Shown one piece after another: positions 28,193 to 38,426 of a stretch of DNA of 64,000 nt. The stretch's first letter is position 1. Each line of letters opens with the position of its first letter. The translations under genes were made by a program, and so were the position numbers. Under the pieces are notes generated by a model. It ran no database searches. It was not told the origin of the DNA and saw nothing but the letters and a program-made list of their open reading frames with translations. The stretch lies in the NCBI RefSeq assembly GCF_030812295.1, contig NZ_JAUSSK010000004.1, forward strand, positions 248,001-312,000, given 5' to 3'. Origin of the DNA: Luteibacter jiangsuensis (GTDB lineage Bacteria > Pseudomonadota > Gammaproteobacteria > Xanthomonadales > Rhodanobacteraceae).

Positions 28193-28274
28193 ACATCCGC
28201 GGCTCCCGCACGGGCACCTCGGGCGATGGCTGAGCAGGCGCCCCCTCCTTCGCATTGACTTTGGACGTCCAGAG

Positions 28275-28487
28275 GGCTAACTTCCCGCTCGTTAGCGGTC
28301 TTTATCTTTCTATTCGAATAGGAAGATAAAGCTAAGAGGGAAGCCGGTGGGAATCCGGCGCTGCCCCGCAGCGGTATGTGGAGACGAACCCGTCACAGGC
28401 ACTGGATCGATGGCGATCCGGGAAGCGACGGGGGAGGAGACGTCCTGGCGTCACATCCACGAGCCCGAAGACCTGCCGCCAGCCGGA
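28275..28487 (+). promoter_or_regulatory. Cobalamin (B12) riboswitch upstream of metE
   Basis: The conserved core is clear: AGAGGGAAGCCGGTGGGAA followed by TCCGGCGCTGCCCCGC (about 28335-28370) and the B12 box GCCCGAAGACCTGCC (28463-28477). A following hairpin, about 28482-28524, may be the expression platform. Adenosyl- or methylcobalamin would be expected to switch off metE. The metE ATG lies 200 bases further on. The 495-base gap 28193-28687 holds nothing else that I recognise. Confidence 0.9.
28300..28331. promoter_or_regulatory. Long AT-rich dyad within the metE leader
   Basis: CTTTATCTT and CTATTCG are mirrored by CGAATAG and AAGATAAAG, giving 16-base arms with one mismatch and no loop to spare. 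It lies just before the riboswitch core and may be one of its peripheral helices. It also shares the ATCTTT/AAGAT pattern found upstream of metK and metF. Confidence 0.5.
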
Positions 28488-28687
28488 GCGAACGCACCGT
28501 CATGGGTGCGTCGTTCCGTCCGGCCTGGGCCGTCTCCTCCTCCCGAGGCGGCCCGGTTCGCCCGCGGGGGCGAAGGTCGACGGCAAACCCTCATGACCCA
28601 GGCATCGCCCAAGGGATTCACCCCGGCGACGTCCGTGTCATGCGACGCGCCGCCCTTCCCTCCTCTTTCTTGCGAAGAGGAACACTC

Positions 28688-30979
28688 ATGCCACACGTCA
28701 CCTACCCCGGCTTTCCCCGTATCGGCCGCCGCCGCGAGTTGAAGCGCGCGCTCGAAGGTCATTGGAAGGGGAACATCGGCACCGAAGAACTGCTCGATAT
28801 CGCCCGTGAATTGCGCTCGCGGCACTGGGCGCTCGCCCGGGACGCGGGTGCCGACAGCGTTACGGTGAATGATTTTTCGCTCTACGACCACGTGCTCGAT
28901 GCCGCGGTCATGGTGGACGCCATTCCCGAACGCTACCGACCGCTTTACGAGGTCGATCCGCTGGCCGGCTACTTCGCCATGGCACGCGGCAGGCAGGACG
29001 ATCACATCGACCTGCCCGCGCTGGAAATGACCAAGTGGTTCGACACCAACTACCACTACATCGTCCCCGAGGTATCGGCGGGCCAGACGTTCGCCGCCCG
29101 GCCCGACAAGGTCGTGCGCGAATACCGCGAAGCGGTCGCGGCGGGATACGTCGCACGTCCGGTGTTGCTCGGCCCGATCACCTTCCTGTGCCTCGCCAAG
29201 GCGGTCGATGGCAGCGACCCGCTGGCACGGCTCGATGCACTTCTTCCCGCCTGGGGCGGCGTGCTCGATGCCCTTGCCGACGCGGGCGCCGAGTGGGTGC
29301 AGGTGGACGAGCCCGTGTTGGCGCTCGATCTCGACGATGCGACGCGCGAAGCCTTTCGCCTTGCCTATGCGTGGATCGCCACGCGGTCGCGGGTACGGGT
29401 GCTGGTCGCGACCTACTTCGGTTCACTCGACGGCAATCTCGAGCTTGCCATGTCGCTTCCCATCGCCGGCCTGCACGTCGACCTCGCGCGTGCGCCGGAG
29501 CAACTCGACGCCGTGCTCGACGCGCTGCCGGCAGGCCGCGTCCTCTCGGCAGGTGTTCTCGATGGACGCAACATCTGGCTGAGCGATCCTTCGGCCATCC
29601 TCCCTCGCGTGCGGAAGCTACGTGATCGCCTTGGCGACGGGCGCTTGTGGCTGTCGACATCCTGCTCCTTGTTGCACGTGCCCTTGGACGCAGGCGACGA
29701 AATGCGCCTGCCGGGAAATCTCGCGACGTGGTTGTCGTTCGCCCGGCAGAAAATCGCCGAACTACGCCGCTACGCCGACGCCGCCCAGGGCGACGAAGAC
29801 GCCCGCGAGGCGCTCGCGCGCCAGCGCGTGCTGGTTGCCGGACGACAGGCCGCTCCCGGGGTCGTGCGTGACGAGGTACGCAAACGCGTTCGCCAGCTTA
29901 CGGCGCAGTTCGGCCGCCGCCGCTCGGCGTACCCGTTCCGCGCGGCCGTACAGCGTGAACGGTTCGGCTTGCCCGACCTGCCGACGACGACCATCGGTTC
30001 GTTCCCGCAGACGGCGACCCTCCGCGTCGCCCGCGCCGCGCATCGCGCGGGCAAGCTGGACGACGAGGCGTATACCGCCGTCGTGCGCGATGAAGTACGG
30101 CGCGCCGTGGCGTTCCAGGAAGAAGCCGGTATCGACGTGCTCGTCCATGGCGAGCCCGAACGCAACGACATGGTCGAGTATTTCGGCGAACAGCTCGACG
30201 GCTACGCCTTTACGTCGTTCGGCTGGGTGCAGAGCTACGGCTCCCGCTGCGTGAAGCCACCGATCGTCTACGGCGACGTGGCACGGCCCGCGCCGATGAC
30301 CGTGGCCTGGTCCGCGTTCGCGCAATCGCTGACGAAAAAGCCGATGAAGGGCATGCTCACCGGTCCGGTGACGATGCTGCAATGGTCGTTCGTGCGCGAC
30401 GACCTGCCCCGTGCGGACGTCTGCCGGCAGATCGCGCTCGCCTTGCGCGACGAGGTGCGCGATCTCGAAAGAGCGGGTATCGGCATCGTGCAGATCGACG
30501 AACCCGCCTTGCGCGAAGGCCTGCCGCTGCGTCGTGCCGAGTGGAACGGCTATCTCGCGTGGGCGGTGGAGGCGTTCCGCATCACCGCCGGTGGCGTCAG
30601 TGACGCGACCCAGGTGCATACCCACATGTGCTATTCGGAGTTCAACGACATCATCGAGGCGGTCGCGGCCATGGATGCCGACGTGATTTCCATCGAAACC
30701 AGCCGCTCGCGGATGGCGTTGCTCGATGCCTTCGCACGGTTCCGGTACCCGAACGGCATCGGCCCCGGGGTCTACGACATCCACTCCCCCCGCGTTCCCG
30801 CCGAGGGCGAGATGGCCAGCCTGCTTGCCCGCGCGTTGCAGGTATTGCGTCCCGACCAGCTCTGGGTGAACCCCGATTGCGGTCTGAAGACCCGTGACTG
30901 GCCCGAGGTCGCCGCGGCGCTGACGGCCATGGTCGCGGTGGCGAAGGCGGCGCGCCAGCGGCTGGGGGCGGCGGCCTGA
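28688..30979 (+). CDS. metE: Cobalamin-independent methionine synthase
   Basis: MetE transfers a methyl group from methyltetrahydrofolate (triglutamate) to homocysteine without B12. The 763-residue product has the two-barrel layout of the family (E. coli 753): the N-terminal [20 protein letters not shown], then in the catalytic barrel [25 protein letters not shown] and the zinc ligands in [11 protein letters not shown] and [12 protein letters not shown] 28688 starts directly before the family's first motif, with GAGG upstream. Control by the cobalamin riboswitch fits an organism that prefers MetH when B12 is available; metH is not in the window. Confidence 0.97.
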   Translation: MPHVTYPGFPRIGRRRELKRALEGHWKGNIGTEELLDIARELRSRHWALARDAGADSVTVNDFSLYDHVLDAAVMVDAIPERYRPLYEVDPLAGYFAMARGRQDDHIDLPALEMTKWFDTNYHYIVPEVSAGQTFAARPDKVVREYREAVAAGYVARPVLLGPITFLCLAKAVDGSDPLARLDALLPAWGGVLDALADAGAEWVQVDEPVLALDLDDATREAFRLAYAWIATRSRVRVLVATYFGSLDGNLELAMSLPIAGLHVDLARAPEQLDAVLDALPAGRVLSAGVLDGRNIWLSDPSAILPRVRKLRDRLGDGRLWLSTSCSLLHVPLDAGDEMRLPGNLATWLSFARQKIAELRRYADAAQGDEDAREALARQRVLVAGRQAAPGVVRDEVRKRVRQLTAQFGRRRSAYPFRAAVQRERFGLPDLPTTTIGSFPQTATLRVARAAHRAGKLDDEAYTAVVRDEVRRAVAFQEEAGIDVLVHGEPERNDMVEYFGEQLDGYAFTSFGWVQSYGSRCVKPPIVYGDVARPAPMTVAWSAFAQSLTKKPMKGMLTGPVTMLQWSFVRDDLPRADVCRQIALALRDEVRDLERAGIGIVQIDEPALREGLPLRRAEWNGYLAWAVEAFRITAGGVSDATQVHTHMCYSEFNDIIEAVAAMDADVISIETSRSRMALLDAFARFRYPNGIGPGVYDIHSPRVPAEGEMASLLARALQVLRPDQLWVNPDCGLKTRDWPEVAAALTAMVAVAKAARQRLGAAA

Positions 30980-30998
30980 CCCACCGCGGGCCGGTGGG
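30980..30998 (+). terminator. Hairpin directly after metE
   Basis: CCCACCG-CGGGC-CGGTGGG forms a 7-bp stem starting at the base after the metE stop. There is no T-run, so it may only protect the 3' end or attenuate read-through into metK. Confidence 0.4.
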
Positions 30999-31092
30999 CG
31001 CGCCCTGCTGAACATCCATGCAATCGTCACTCCCGGGCGCTACCCTTCCCCCTGCAAACCGGCCCGGAGGCGTGTATCATGGCGCGCCCTTT

Positions 31093-31116
31093 ATCTCTTT
31101 ATCCGTAAAGAAGGAT
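31093..31116. promoter_or_regulatory. Dyad upstream of metK
   Basis: TCTTTA-TCCG-TAAAGA forms a perfect 6-base dyad inside ATCTCTTTATCC and its continuation to AAGGAT. Its length and its ATCT...GAT ends match the metF dyad at 62392-62415, which suggests a shared regulator of SAM-cycle genes. It lies 11-35 bases before the metK start. Confidence 0.45.
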
Positions 31117-31127
31117 ATATCCCCGCG

Positions 31128-32348
31128 ATGAGCAACTACCTCTTCACCTCCGAGTCGGTCTCCGAAGGCCATCCGGACAAAATCGCCGACCAGATCTCCG
31201 ACGCCGTTCTGGACGCCATCCTGGCCCAGGACCCGCGCGCTCGCGTGGCCTGCGAGACGCTGGTGAAGACCGGCGTCGCCATCGTCGCGGGCGAGATCAC
31301 CACCAGCGCGTGGATCGACCTCGAGGCGCTGACCCGCAAGGTCATCCTCGACATCGGCTACGACAGCTCCGAAGTCGGGTTCGACGGCGAGACCTGCGGC
31401 GTGCTGAACCTGATCGGCAAGCAGTCCCCGGACATCAACCAGGGCGTCGACCGCAAGAAGCCGGAAGAACAGGGCGCGGGCGACCAGGGCCTGATGTTCG
31501 GCTACGCCACGAACGAAACCAGCGAATACATGCCGGCGGCGATCCACTACGCCCACCGCCTCGTCGAGCAGCAGACCAAGGTCCGCAAGAAGAAGAACTC
31601 GCCGTTGCCGTGGCTGCGCCCGGATGCCAAGAGCCAGGTCACCCTGCGCTACGAGAACGGCGAAGCCGTCGCCATCGACGCCGTCGTGCTGTCGACCCAG
31701 CACGATCCGGACGTGAAGCAGAAGGATCTGATCGAAGGCGTGCGCGAGCTGATCCTGAAGCCCGTGCTGCCGGCGAAGCTCCTGCACAAGGGCACCAAGT
31801 TCCACATCAACCCGACCGGCAAGTTCGTCATCGGTGGCCCGGTGGGCGACTGCGGCCTGACCGGCCGCAAGATCATCGTCGACACCTACGGCGGCTGGGC
31901 CCGTCACGGCGGTGGCGCGTTCTCGGGCAAGGATCCGTCCAAGGTCGACCGTTCGGCCGCCTATGCGGCTCGCTACGTCGCCAAGAACATCGTCGCCGCC
32001 GGCCTCGCCGACCGTTGCGAGATCCAGGTCAGCTACGCCATCGGCGTGGCCGAGCCGACCTCGATCTCGGTGACCACCTTCGGCACCGGCAAGATTCCCG
32101 ACGAGAAGATCGAGAAGCTGATCCGCAAGCACTTCGACCTGCGTCCATACGGCATCATCAAGATGCTCGACCTGGTCCACCCGATGTACCAGCCGACTGC
32201 GTCGAACGGTCACTTCGGCCGCAAGCCCTACGAGATCACCGACAAGAACGGCAACACGTTCACGGCGTTCTCCTGGGAGAAGACCGACAAGGCCGACGTC
32301 CTGCGCGATGCCGCCGGACTCGGCGCGACGGTCGCCCGCCGCAAGTAA
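31128..32348 (+). CDS. metK: S-adenosylmethionine synthetase
   Basis: MetK makes SAM from methionine and ATP. The 406-residue product has the family signatures [37 protein letters not shown] (the GAGDQG loop) and [23 protein letters not shown]. It starts at ATG 31128 with AAGG upstream and ends before a strong terminator. It follows metE by 148 bases and appears to have its own promoter and dyad. Confidence 0.98.
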   Translation: MSNYLFTSESVSEGHPDKIADQISDAVLDAILAQDPRARVACETLVKTGVAIVAGEITTSAWIDLEALTRKVILDIGYDSSEVGFDGETCGVLNLIGKQSPDINQGVDRKKPEEQGAGDQGLMFGYATNETSEYMPAAIHYAHRLVEQQTKVRKKKNSPLPWLRPDAKSQVTLRYENGEAVAIDAVVLSTQHDPDVKQKDLIEGVRELILKPVLPAKLLHKGTKFHINPTGKFVIGGPVGDCGLTGRKIIVDTYGGWARHGGGAFSGKDPSKVDRSAAYAARYVAKNIVAAGLADRCEIQVSYAIGVAEPTSISVTTFGTGKIPDEKIEKLIRKHFDLRPYGIIKMLDLVHPMYQPTASNGHFGRKPYEITDKNGNTFTAFSWEKTDKADVLRDAAGLGATVARRK

Positions 32349-32368
32349 GCGGGCTTTCGTAACGCATG

Positions 32369-32399
32369 AAAACGGGCGCCACGGCGCCCGTTTTCTTTT
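32369..32399 (+). terminator. Intrinsic terminator of metK
   Basis: AAAACGGGCGCC pairs with GGCGCCCGTTTT around a very small loop and is followed by CTTTT. The strong GC stem flanked by A and T runs works on both strands. Confidence 0.85.
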
Positions 32400-32426
32400 G
32401 TGAAGCCACCCCAGTGAGTCCGCCTT

Positions 32427-32527
32427 TGTGGGAGCCGACCTTTGGTGGGAACCGACCCTGTCGGCGATTCCGCGGCAGCGAGCAGGGTTCGGCAAGCACC
32501 CATCGCCGACAGGGTCGGCTCCCACCA
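32427..32527. repeat. REP doublet with a partly duplicated left unit
   Basis: The left part carries two unit starts, GTGGGAGCCGACC and then TGGGAACCGACCCTGTCGG, and the right part the inverted copy CGCCGACAGGGTCGGCTCC. The truncated first copy suggests a local duplication. It lies between the metK terminator and the 3' end of the TIGR03067 gene. Confidence 0.8.
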
Positions 32528-32572
32528 GGCATTGCACCCCGCTGGCTGCTGGAGATGTGCACAGGGGAGACT

Positions 32573-32947
32573 CTACGCGCGGTGCCTGACGAAGCCGCGG
32601 AGGGTCAGCCCAGGCGAGGTGACAAATACAGGCGAACGGGGCATGTCCTCGTCCGATGCGATGAAGATGAATTCGTCATTGCTCAGCTTGTACGTGGCAG
32701 GGAGCAACTTCCCCGCGTCATCGCCCATGCTGTCGATCCAGGTGATCGATTTCGGGTGCGCCATCGGATCGAGGATAAAACGACCGGCAAGGAGGAGTTC
32801 GCCAGTGGGCGACCTGACCGCAAAGCGGTCTCCGTCGATGGTGGTAATGGTGCCGGTGCCGCCGTGGATATCGGGCGGTTCGATGACGCCGTTCTCTTCG
32901 AAGCGGACCTGTCTCCACGCGCCCTGGAGCATTTGCAGGTCGTCCAT
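32573..32947 (-). CDS. TIGR03067-like domain protein
   Basis: The 124-residue product has LQMLQGAWRQVRFEENGVIEPPD at its N-terminus, GRFILDPMAHPKSITWID in the middle and SPGLTLRGFVRHR at the end. This pattern matches the TIGR03067 type, a small beta-barrel domain common in Planctomycetes and scattered in proteobacteria, with no known function. There is no signal peptide. ATG 32947 has AAGGA upstream; the longer open frame to 33028 runs into REP sequence and is not used. It stands alone between REP elements. Confidence 0.75.
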   Translation of the reverse strand: MDDLQMLQGAWRQVRFEENGVIEPPDIHGGTGTITTIDGDRFAVRSPTGELLLAGRFILDPMAHPKSITWIDSMGDDAGKLLPATYKLSNDEFIFIASDEDMPRSPVFVTSPGLTLRGFVRHRA

Positions 32948-32985
32948 GATCTTCCTTTCCGTTCGTTTGAACTCTATCGCGAGCA

Positions 32986-33066
32986 CCCATCGCCGGCAAA
33001 GCCGGCTCCCACAACGGGCGACAAGCAACCTCGCCCTCCTGTGTGGGAGCCGCTTCAGCGGCGATA
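32986..33066. repeat. REP variant pair
   Basis: Two units of a second REP type, CGCCGGCAAAGCCGGCTCCCA and, inverted, TGGGAGCCGCTTCAGCGGCGA, flank a short spacer. The stems differ from the main family in the window (GCCGGC and CCGCTTCAGCGG instead of CCGACC...GTCGG). The pair lies between the TIGR03067 gene and the 3' end of xylH. Confidence 0.7.
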
Positions 33067-33073
33067 CCTTGGA

Positions 33074-34219
33074 TCAGCCGTTGCGGTTGGAACCGGAGAG
33101 GACATCCACCCAGACGGCCAGGGCCAGGATCACGCCCTTGATGATCATCTGCCATGAATTGTCGACGTCCATCAGCTGCATGCCGCTGTCGAGGCTGGCC
33201 ATCACCAGGGCACCGATCAGCGCGCCGTAGACGGTGCCCGAGCCGCCGCGCATGGACGTGCCGCCGATGAAACAGGCCGAGATGGCATCCAGTTCGCCGC
33301 CGGTACCGGCGGAGGGCGAGCCCGAGCCGGTGCGGGCCACGGTGATGATGCCGGCGAAGGCGCACATCAGGCCCATCAGGGCGAACACCACCAGCTTCAC
33401 CCGCGCCACGTTCACGCCGGACAGGCGGGTGGCTTCCATGTTGCCGCCGACGGCGTAGATGTGCCGACCGAAGACGGTCTGCGTCGACACGTAGGTGAAC
33501 ACGGCGAGCAGGCCGAGAAGGATCATCACCGGGATGGGGATGCCGTTGGCGTCGTTGAGGATGCGTACGAAGCCGAAGATGAACACACCGATGGCCACCA
33601 GGCGGGCAATATCGATCCACAAGGCGCCTTGCTGCAGACCGAGCTTGCCGCGGCGAAGACGGCGGCGCACCGTCAAGGCGACCATGGCGAGGAAGATGAG
33701 GGCTCCGATCCAGCGCGACAGTGCCACCGGGACGAAACCCTGGCCCAGCGCGATGAGGTCGTCCGGCGCGGGAGCGATCGTCGAGCTACCCGTGATGTAG
33801 AGCACGATGCCACGGAAGGCCAGCATGCCGCCCAGGCCCACGATGAACGATGGCACCCGCATCTTGGTGACGACGAAACCGTTGAAGGCACCGATGACGA
33901 GGCCGAGCGCGAGCACGGCGAAAATCGCCGGCCACGTGCCCCAGCCCTGGTTCACCGTGAGGATCGCCACCACGCCACCGAGCAAGCCGAGTTGCGAGCC
34001 GATGGAAAGGTCGATCTCACCGGCGATGATGATGAACACCATGCCGCAGGCGAGCATGCCGGTGATCGCCATCTGCCGGAACAGGTTGGACAGGTTGCCC
34101 GGCGTGATGAAGGCCGAGTCGGTCTTCAGGTGGAAGAACACCCAGATGATCGCCACCGCGATGAGCAGGGCGAGGATCTTGTAGCGTACGAACAGTTGCT
34201 GGACTTTCTGGGCCTGCAT
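33074..34219 (-). CDS. xylH: Xylose ABC transporter permease
   Basis: This 381-residue inner-membrane protein has about ten hydrophobic segments and belongs to the ribose/xylose permease family (BPD_transp_2), with AGEIDLSIGSQLGLLGGVVAI and GGNMEATRLSGVNVARVK, both typical. It forms the channel with XylG as ATPase and XylF as binding protein. It is last in the minus-strand operon xylA-xylB-xylF-xylG-xylH, 39 bases after xylG. Confidence 0.93.
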   Translation of the reverse strand: MQAQKVQQLFVRYKILALLIAVAIIWVFFHLKTDSAFITPGNLSNLFRQMAITGMLACGMVFIIIAGEIDLSIGSQLGLLGGVVAILTVNQGWGTWPAIFAVLALGLVIGAFNGFVVTKMRVPSFIVGLGGMLAFRGIVLYITGSSTIAPAPDDLIALGQGFVPVALSRWIGALIFLAMVALTVRRRLRRGKLGLQQGALWIDIARLVAIGVFIFGFVRILNDANGIPIPVMILLGLLAVFTYVSTQTVFGRHIYAVGGNMEATRLSGVNVARVKLVVFALMGLMCAFAGIITVARTGSGSPSAGTGGELDAISACFIGGTSMRGGSGTVYGALIGALVMASLDSGMQLMDVDNSWQMIIKGVILALAVWVDVLSGSNRNG

Positions 34220-34258
34220 GAAGGCTTCCCTGGTAACGCGTGAATGGTTTTCGGAGGA

Positions 34259-35806
34259 TCAGGCCGCGTGCGCGGGCTCTTCGGCGGCATGCGAGATCGC
34301 CGCGGCGAGCACCTGCTCCTGGGTAAGGTCGACGTTCTGGAAATCGCCGCGTAGCTTACCCTCGCCAACGACGAGGACACGATCGCTGACCCCGAGCACT
34401 TCGGGCATCTCCGAGGAGACCATGATGATGGCCACGCCCTTGGCGGCGAGTTCGAACATCAGTTTGTAGATGTCGTACTTGGAGCCGACGTCGACGCCAC
34501 GGGTGGGCTCGTCGAGGATCAGCACCTTCGGCTTGGGCAGCAGCATCTTGGTCAGCACCGCTTTCTGCTGGTTGCCGCCGGACAGGCCGACGATGGCCAG
34601 CTCGGGGCTCGCCGTCTTCACGCGCAGGCGCTTGATCTCGGCTTCCACGGTCCGCAGCTCGGCCTGTCGATCGATCTGGCCTGCGCGGGCGTAGTGCGAA
34701 AGCGTCGCCAGCGTGATGTTGTCGCCCACGCCCAGCAAGGGAACGATGCCCTGCCGCTTGCGATCCTCGGGTACCAGCGACAGCCCGGCCTTGATCGCCT
34801 GTTCGGGCGACTTGACCTTGATCGGCTTGCCCTCCAGCAGCAGCTCCGCCTCGTAGCGCCCCGGGTACGCACCGAAGATCGCCGATACCAGCTCGGTGCG
34901 GCCGGCACCGACGAGTCCGGCGACGCCGAGGATCTCGCCGCGGCGGATCTGGAACGACACATCGTCGACGCGCTTGCGATTCGGATTGGCGACATCCCAG
35001 CAGGTGACATGCCTCGCCTCGAAGATGACCTCGCCGATGTCGTGCTCGACCTTCGGGAACAGGTTTTCGATGTCGCGGCCGACCATGGCGGTGATGATCG
35101 AATGGGTGGTCATCTCGCTCATCGGCTTGGTGACGATGTGCTTGCCGTCACGGATGACGGTGACCGTGTCGCATACCCGCGCCACTTCCTCGAGCTTGTG
35201 CGAGATGTAGACGCAGGCCACGCCGTCACGCTTGAGGTCTTCGATGATCGACAACAAGGTGTCGGTCTCGGACGAGGTCAGCGAGGAAGACGGTTCGTCG
35301 AGGATCAGCAGGCGGGCGTTCTTCGCCAGCGCCTTGGCGATCTCGAACAACTGCTGGTAGCCGCCGCCATAGTTCATCACGGGAGCCGCCACGTTCACGT
35401 CCTTGAGCTTCAGGCGGGCGAGCAACGCCTCGGCCTTGGCATACATGGTGTCGTAGTCCATCACACCGCCGAACTTGCGGACCTCGTTGCCGAGGAAGAT
35501 GTTCTCGGCGACGGAGAGCTGCGGTACCAGCATCAGCTCCTGGTGGATGATCACGATGCCGGCATCCTCGCTGTCGCGTACCGAGTACGCCTTCAGCGGC
35601 TTGCCGTCGAACAGGATCTCGCCTTCCCACGTGCCGTACGGGTACACGCCGGACAGGACTTTCATGAGGGTGGACTTGCCTGCGCCATTTTCGCCGCAAA
35701 GCCCAACGCACTCACCGGGCCGCACGGCCAGGTCGATGCCATTGAGCGCGCGCACGCCGGAAAACTCCTTGACGATCTGGCGCATCTCGAACAGGTATTC
35801 GCTCAC
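34259..35806 (-). CDS. xylG: Xylose ABC transporter ATP-binding protein
   Basis: The 515-residue product carries two fused ABC domains, as in the RbsA/XylG family. The first has [13 protein letters not shown] (Walker A) and [11 protein letters not shown] (Walker B); the second has a degenerate Walker A ([10 protein letters not shown]), the LSGGNQQK signature and [12 protein letters not shown]. It powers sugar import through XylH. It follows xylF by 58 bases, with a stable hairpin between them. Confidence 0.95.
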   Translation of the reverse strand: MSEYLFEMRQIVKEFSGVRALNGIDLAVRPGECVGLCGENGAGKSTLMKVLSGVYPYGTWEGEILFDGKPLKAYSVRDSEDAGIVIIHQELMLVPQLSVAENIFLGNEVRKFGGVMDYDTMYAKAEALLARLKLKDVNVAAPVMNYGGGYQQLFEIAKALAKNARLLILDEPSSSLTSSETDTLLSIIEDLKRDGVACVYISHKLEEVARVCDTVTVIRDGKHIVTKPMSEMTTHSIITAMVGRDIENLFPKVEHDIGEVIFEARHVTCWDVANPNRKRVDDVSFQIRRGEILGVAGLVGAGRTELVSAIFGAYPGRYEAELLLEGKPIKVKSPEQAIKAGLSLVPEDRKRQGIVPLLGVGDNITLATLSHYARAGQIDRQAELRTVEAEIKRLRVKTASPELAIVGLSGGNQQKAVLTKMLLPKPKVLILDEPTRGVDVGSKYDIYKLMFELAAKGVAIIMVSSEMPEVLGVSDRVLVVGEGKLRGDFQNVDLTQEQVLAAAISHAAEEPAHAA

Positions 35807-35825
35807 CGGTACTCCTTTCGCTGGA

Positions 35826-35852
35826 CGATGCCCCGCACCGGGCGGGGCATCG
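35826..35852 (-). terminator. Intercistronic hairpin between xylF and xylG
   Basis: CGATGCCCCGC pairs with GCGGGGCATCG across a 5-base loop, an 11-bp stem 12 bases after the xylF stop. There is no T-run, so it more likely protects the 3' end of xylF mRNA or attenuates, giving more binding protein than ATPase and permease. Confidence 0.65.
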
Positions 35853-35864
35853 CCGATCTTACGC

Positions 35865-36878
35865 TTACGGGCCGACCTGGGCCTGGGTGTAGAAGCCGTC
35901 CTTCACCACGAGATCCACGTTCTTCTTGGTCAGCATGGTCGGGGTGAGCAGGATGGTATCCACATCCTTCTTGCCGTTGTTCATCGTCGAGGTGAACTTC
36001 GGCGCGGTGCCCTGGACCAGGCTCACCGCCAGGTTCGCCGCTTCCGTGGCGATTTCCTTGATCGGCTTGTAGACCGTCATGGTCTGCGTGCCGGCCTTGA
36101 TCCGCTTGATCGCGGCGAGGTCGGCATCCTGGCCCGACACGGCCACCTTGCCTGCCAGCTTCTGGCCATTCAGGGCGGCGATGGCGCCACCGGCCGTGCC
36201 GTCGTTGGAGGCGACGATGCCCTGGATGTTGTTCTTGTTGGCGGTCAGCGCGTTCTCGATGATCGACTGCGCGTTCGAGGCCAGCCATTCGTTGGTCCAC
36301 TGCTGGCCGACGATCTTGATGTCGCCCTTGTCGACCAGCGGCTTCAGGACCTTCATCTGGCCTTCGCGAAGGATCTTCGCGTTGTTGTCGGTCGGAGCGC
36401 CGCCGAGCAGGAAGTAATTGCCCTTCGGTGCCGCGTCGACGACGCCCTGCGCTTGCATCTGGCCGACCTTGTCGTTATCGAACGAGATGTAGGCGTCGAC
36501 GTCGGCATTCAGGATGAGTCGGTCGTAGGAAATCACCTTGATACCCGCCTTCTTCGCCTCGGCGACGACCGTGGTCAGCGTCTTGGCATTGAACGGCACG
36601 ATGACGATGACATCGACCTTGCGCGAGATCAGGTTCTCGATCTGCTGGATCTGCTTCTGCTCGTTGGCGTCGGCGGACTGCACCGACACGGTGGCGCCCT
36701 TGGCTTCCGCCGCGGCCTTGAAGTAGTCGCGGTCGCGCGTCCAGCGCTCCACGCGTAGGTCGTCGATGGAGAAGCCGATCACCGGCTTTTCCTTGCTGGC
36801 GTGCGCCTGCGGTGCCGCGAACAGGCCGGCACCGATCATCGATACGGCCAGCAACGTATATAGGGCCTTCTGCTTCAT
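35865..36878 (-). CDS. xylF: Xylose-binding periplasmic protein
   Basis: The 337-residue product has a Sec signal peptide ([27 protein letters not shown]) and a periplasmic-binding fold with [45 protein letters not shown] and [12 protein letters not shown], all close to E. coli XylF (330 residues). I chose ATG 36878 because GGAG lies six bases upstream; two in-frame ATGs just before it lack such a site. It is the third gene of the operon. Confidence 0.95.
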   Translation of the reverse strand: MKQKALYTLLAVSMIGAGLFAAPQAHASKEKPVIGFSIDDLRVERWTRDRDYFKAAAEAKGATVSVQSADANEQKQIQQIENLISRKVDVIVIVPFNAKTLTTVVAEAKKAGIKVISYDRLILNADVDAYISFDNDKVGQMQAQGVVDAAPKGNYFLLGGAPTDNNAKILREGQMKVLKPLVDKGDIKIVGQQWTNEWLASNAQSIIENALTANKNNIQGIVASNDGTAGGAIAALNGQKLAGKVAVSGQDADLAAIKRIKAGTQTMTVYKPIKEIATEAANLAVSLVQGTAPKFTSTMNNGKKDVDTILLTPTMLTKKNVDLVVKDGFYTQAQVGP

Positions 36879-36907
36879 GCTCATCTCCATGCTTATGGGA
36901 TCGCCCT

Positions 36908-38425
36908 TCAGGAGGGGCGGAAATCGTCGCCGCGAGCGGCGTCGGAATACAGCGGCTTCAACTGCTCGTAAGAGCGGCGGAACAAAGGGTGGCGCGTTTG
37001 CAGGAAATAAGCATGACGCGCTGCATCGGGCTCGCGCACGGCGGTGACCGCCGGCATCGGGCAAACGGCATCGAGGGAAGCGCCCGGCTCGATGGCCAGC
37101 CGCGCGAGGCGTGCCGCCCCGAGCGCGGGTCCCACTTCGCCGCCACTGCGCAGGACCAGCCGCTTGCCAAGGATATCGGCGAGCATCTGGGTCCAATAGG
37201 CACTGCGCGAGCCACCACCGATCACGGTGATTTCATCGGCCACGAGGCCCGTCGACTCCACCGCCAGCAAGCCGTCGAGCAGACCCAGCCCGACACCTTC
37301 CAGCGTGGCATTGGCGAGATCGGCGCGATCCGTGCCGGGACCCAGGTTCGTGAACGAGCCGCGCGCGTGCGCGTCGTTGTGCGGCGTGCGCTCGCCCGTG
37401 AGGTAGGGCAGGAACAGCGAACCATTTTCCCGAAGGCCCTTGGCCTCGGCCTCGGCAAGCAGGGCAGGCACATCCTTCTGGCCGGTGAGCTTCGCGGTGA
37501 AATCGAGGCAGCTCGCTGCGTTCAACATCACCGACATCAGGTGCCAGGTATCGGGCAAGGCATGGCAGAAACTGTGCACCGCCTGCTCGGGACTCGAGCG
37601 GAAGCCGTCGGACACGGCGAAATAGACACCCGACGTGCCCAGAGAAAGCATGGCCTGCCCATGGCGCACGATACCCACGCCCACCGCGCCGGCCGCGTTG
37701 TCGCCGCCACCGGCCGCTACCGGAACGGTATCCATGCCCCAGCGTTCGGCCAGTTCCTTGCGCAGGCGCCCCGCGGGCTGGCTTCCCTCGAACACCTGCG
37801 GCATGTGCGACCGGTCGAGGCCCGTCGCGGCGAGCATGGCGTCGCTCCACCGGCGCTTCTCGACGTCGAGCCAGAGGGTGCCGGCCGCGTCGGAAGCATC
37901 GGTCATGTATTCGCCGGTGAGGCGCAGGCGCAGGTAGTCCTTCGGCAGGAGCACCTTGGCGATGCGATCGAACACCTCGCGCTCATGCTTACGCACCCAG
38001 GCGAGTTTCGGCGCCGTGAACCCGGGCATGGCGAGGTTGCCCGTGATCGAGCGAAACCCCGGCACCCGCTCCAGTTCCGCGCATTCGATATCCGAGCGGC
38101 CGTCGTTCCAGAGAATGGCAGGCCGCAGGATAGCGTCGGACTTGTCCAGCAGCGTGGCGCCATGCATCTGCCCGGAAAGGCCGATGGCCGCCACGCGGCG
38201 GGCATCGGCTCCCTTCAGGACATCCGCAACGGCCGCCTCCGTGGCGCTCCACCACGTGGCCGGGTCCTGCTCCGACCAGCGCGGCTTCGGATGGGAGACT
38301 TCCAGCGGGCTGGTCGCGCTGGCACGTACCTCGCCGGCCTCATCCACGAGGACAGCCTTCACCGAGGACGTGCCCAGGTCGATACCGAGGTACATGCGTG
38401 CCGAAGCGTCCATGTCGGGGGTCAT
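36908..38425 (-). CDS. xylB: Xylulokinase
   Basis: XylB phosphorylates D-xylulose to xylulose 5-phosphate. The 505-residue product is a FGGY-family kinase with YLGIDLGTSSVKA, GLSGQMHGATLLD, WNDGRSD, and SLGTSGVYFA with LPYLTGERTPHND. ATG 38425 lies one base after the xylA stop (TGATATG); a later ATG at 38395 would give a product nearer to the usual 485-495 residues. Coupling to xylA favours the longer form. Confidence 0.95.
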   Translation of the reverse strand: MTPDMDASARMYLGIDLGTSSVKAVLVDEAGEVRASATSPLEVSHPKPRWSEQDPATWWSATEAAVADVLKGADARRVAAIGLSGQMHGATLLDKSDAILRPAILWNDGRSDIECAELERVPGFRSITGNLAMPGFTAPKLAWVRKHEREVFDRIAKVLLPKDYLRLRLTGEYMTDASDAAGTLWLDVEKRRWSDAMLAATGLDRSHMPQVFEGSQPAGRLRKELAERWGMDTVPVAAGGGDNAAGAVGVGIVRHGQAMLSLGTSGVYFAVSDGFRSSPEQAVHSFCHALPDTWHLMSVMLNAASCLDFTAKLTGQKDVPALLAEAEAKGLRENGSLFLPYLTGERTPHNDAHARGSFTNLGPGTDRADLANATLEGVGLGLLDGLLAVESTGLVADEITVIGGGSRSAYWTQMLADILGKRLVLRSGGEVGPALGAARLARLAIEPGASLDAVCPMPAVTAVREPDAARHAYFLQTRHPLFRRSYEQLKPLYSDAARGDDFRPS

Positions 38426-38426
38426 A

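Noticed and set aside
34694-35947. 417-residue plus-strand frame across xylG
   Set aside because: Antisense to a complete ABC ATPase, with no ribosome site and no recognisable motif.
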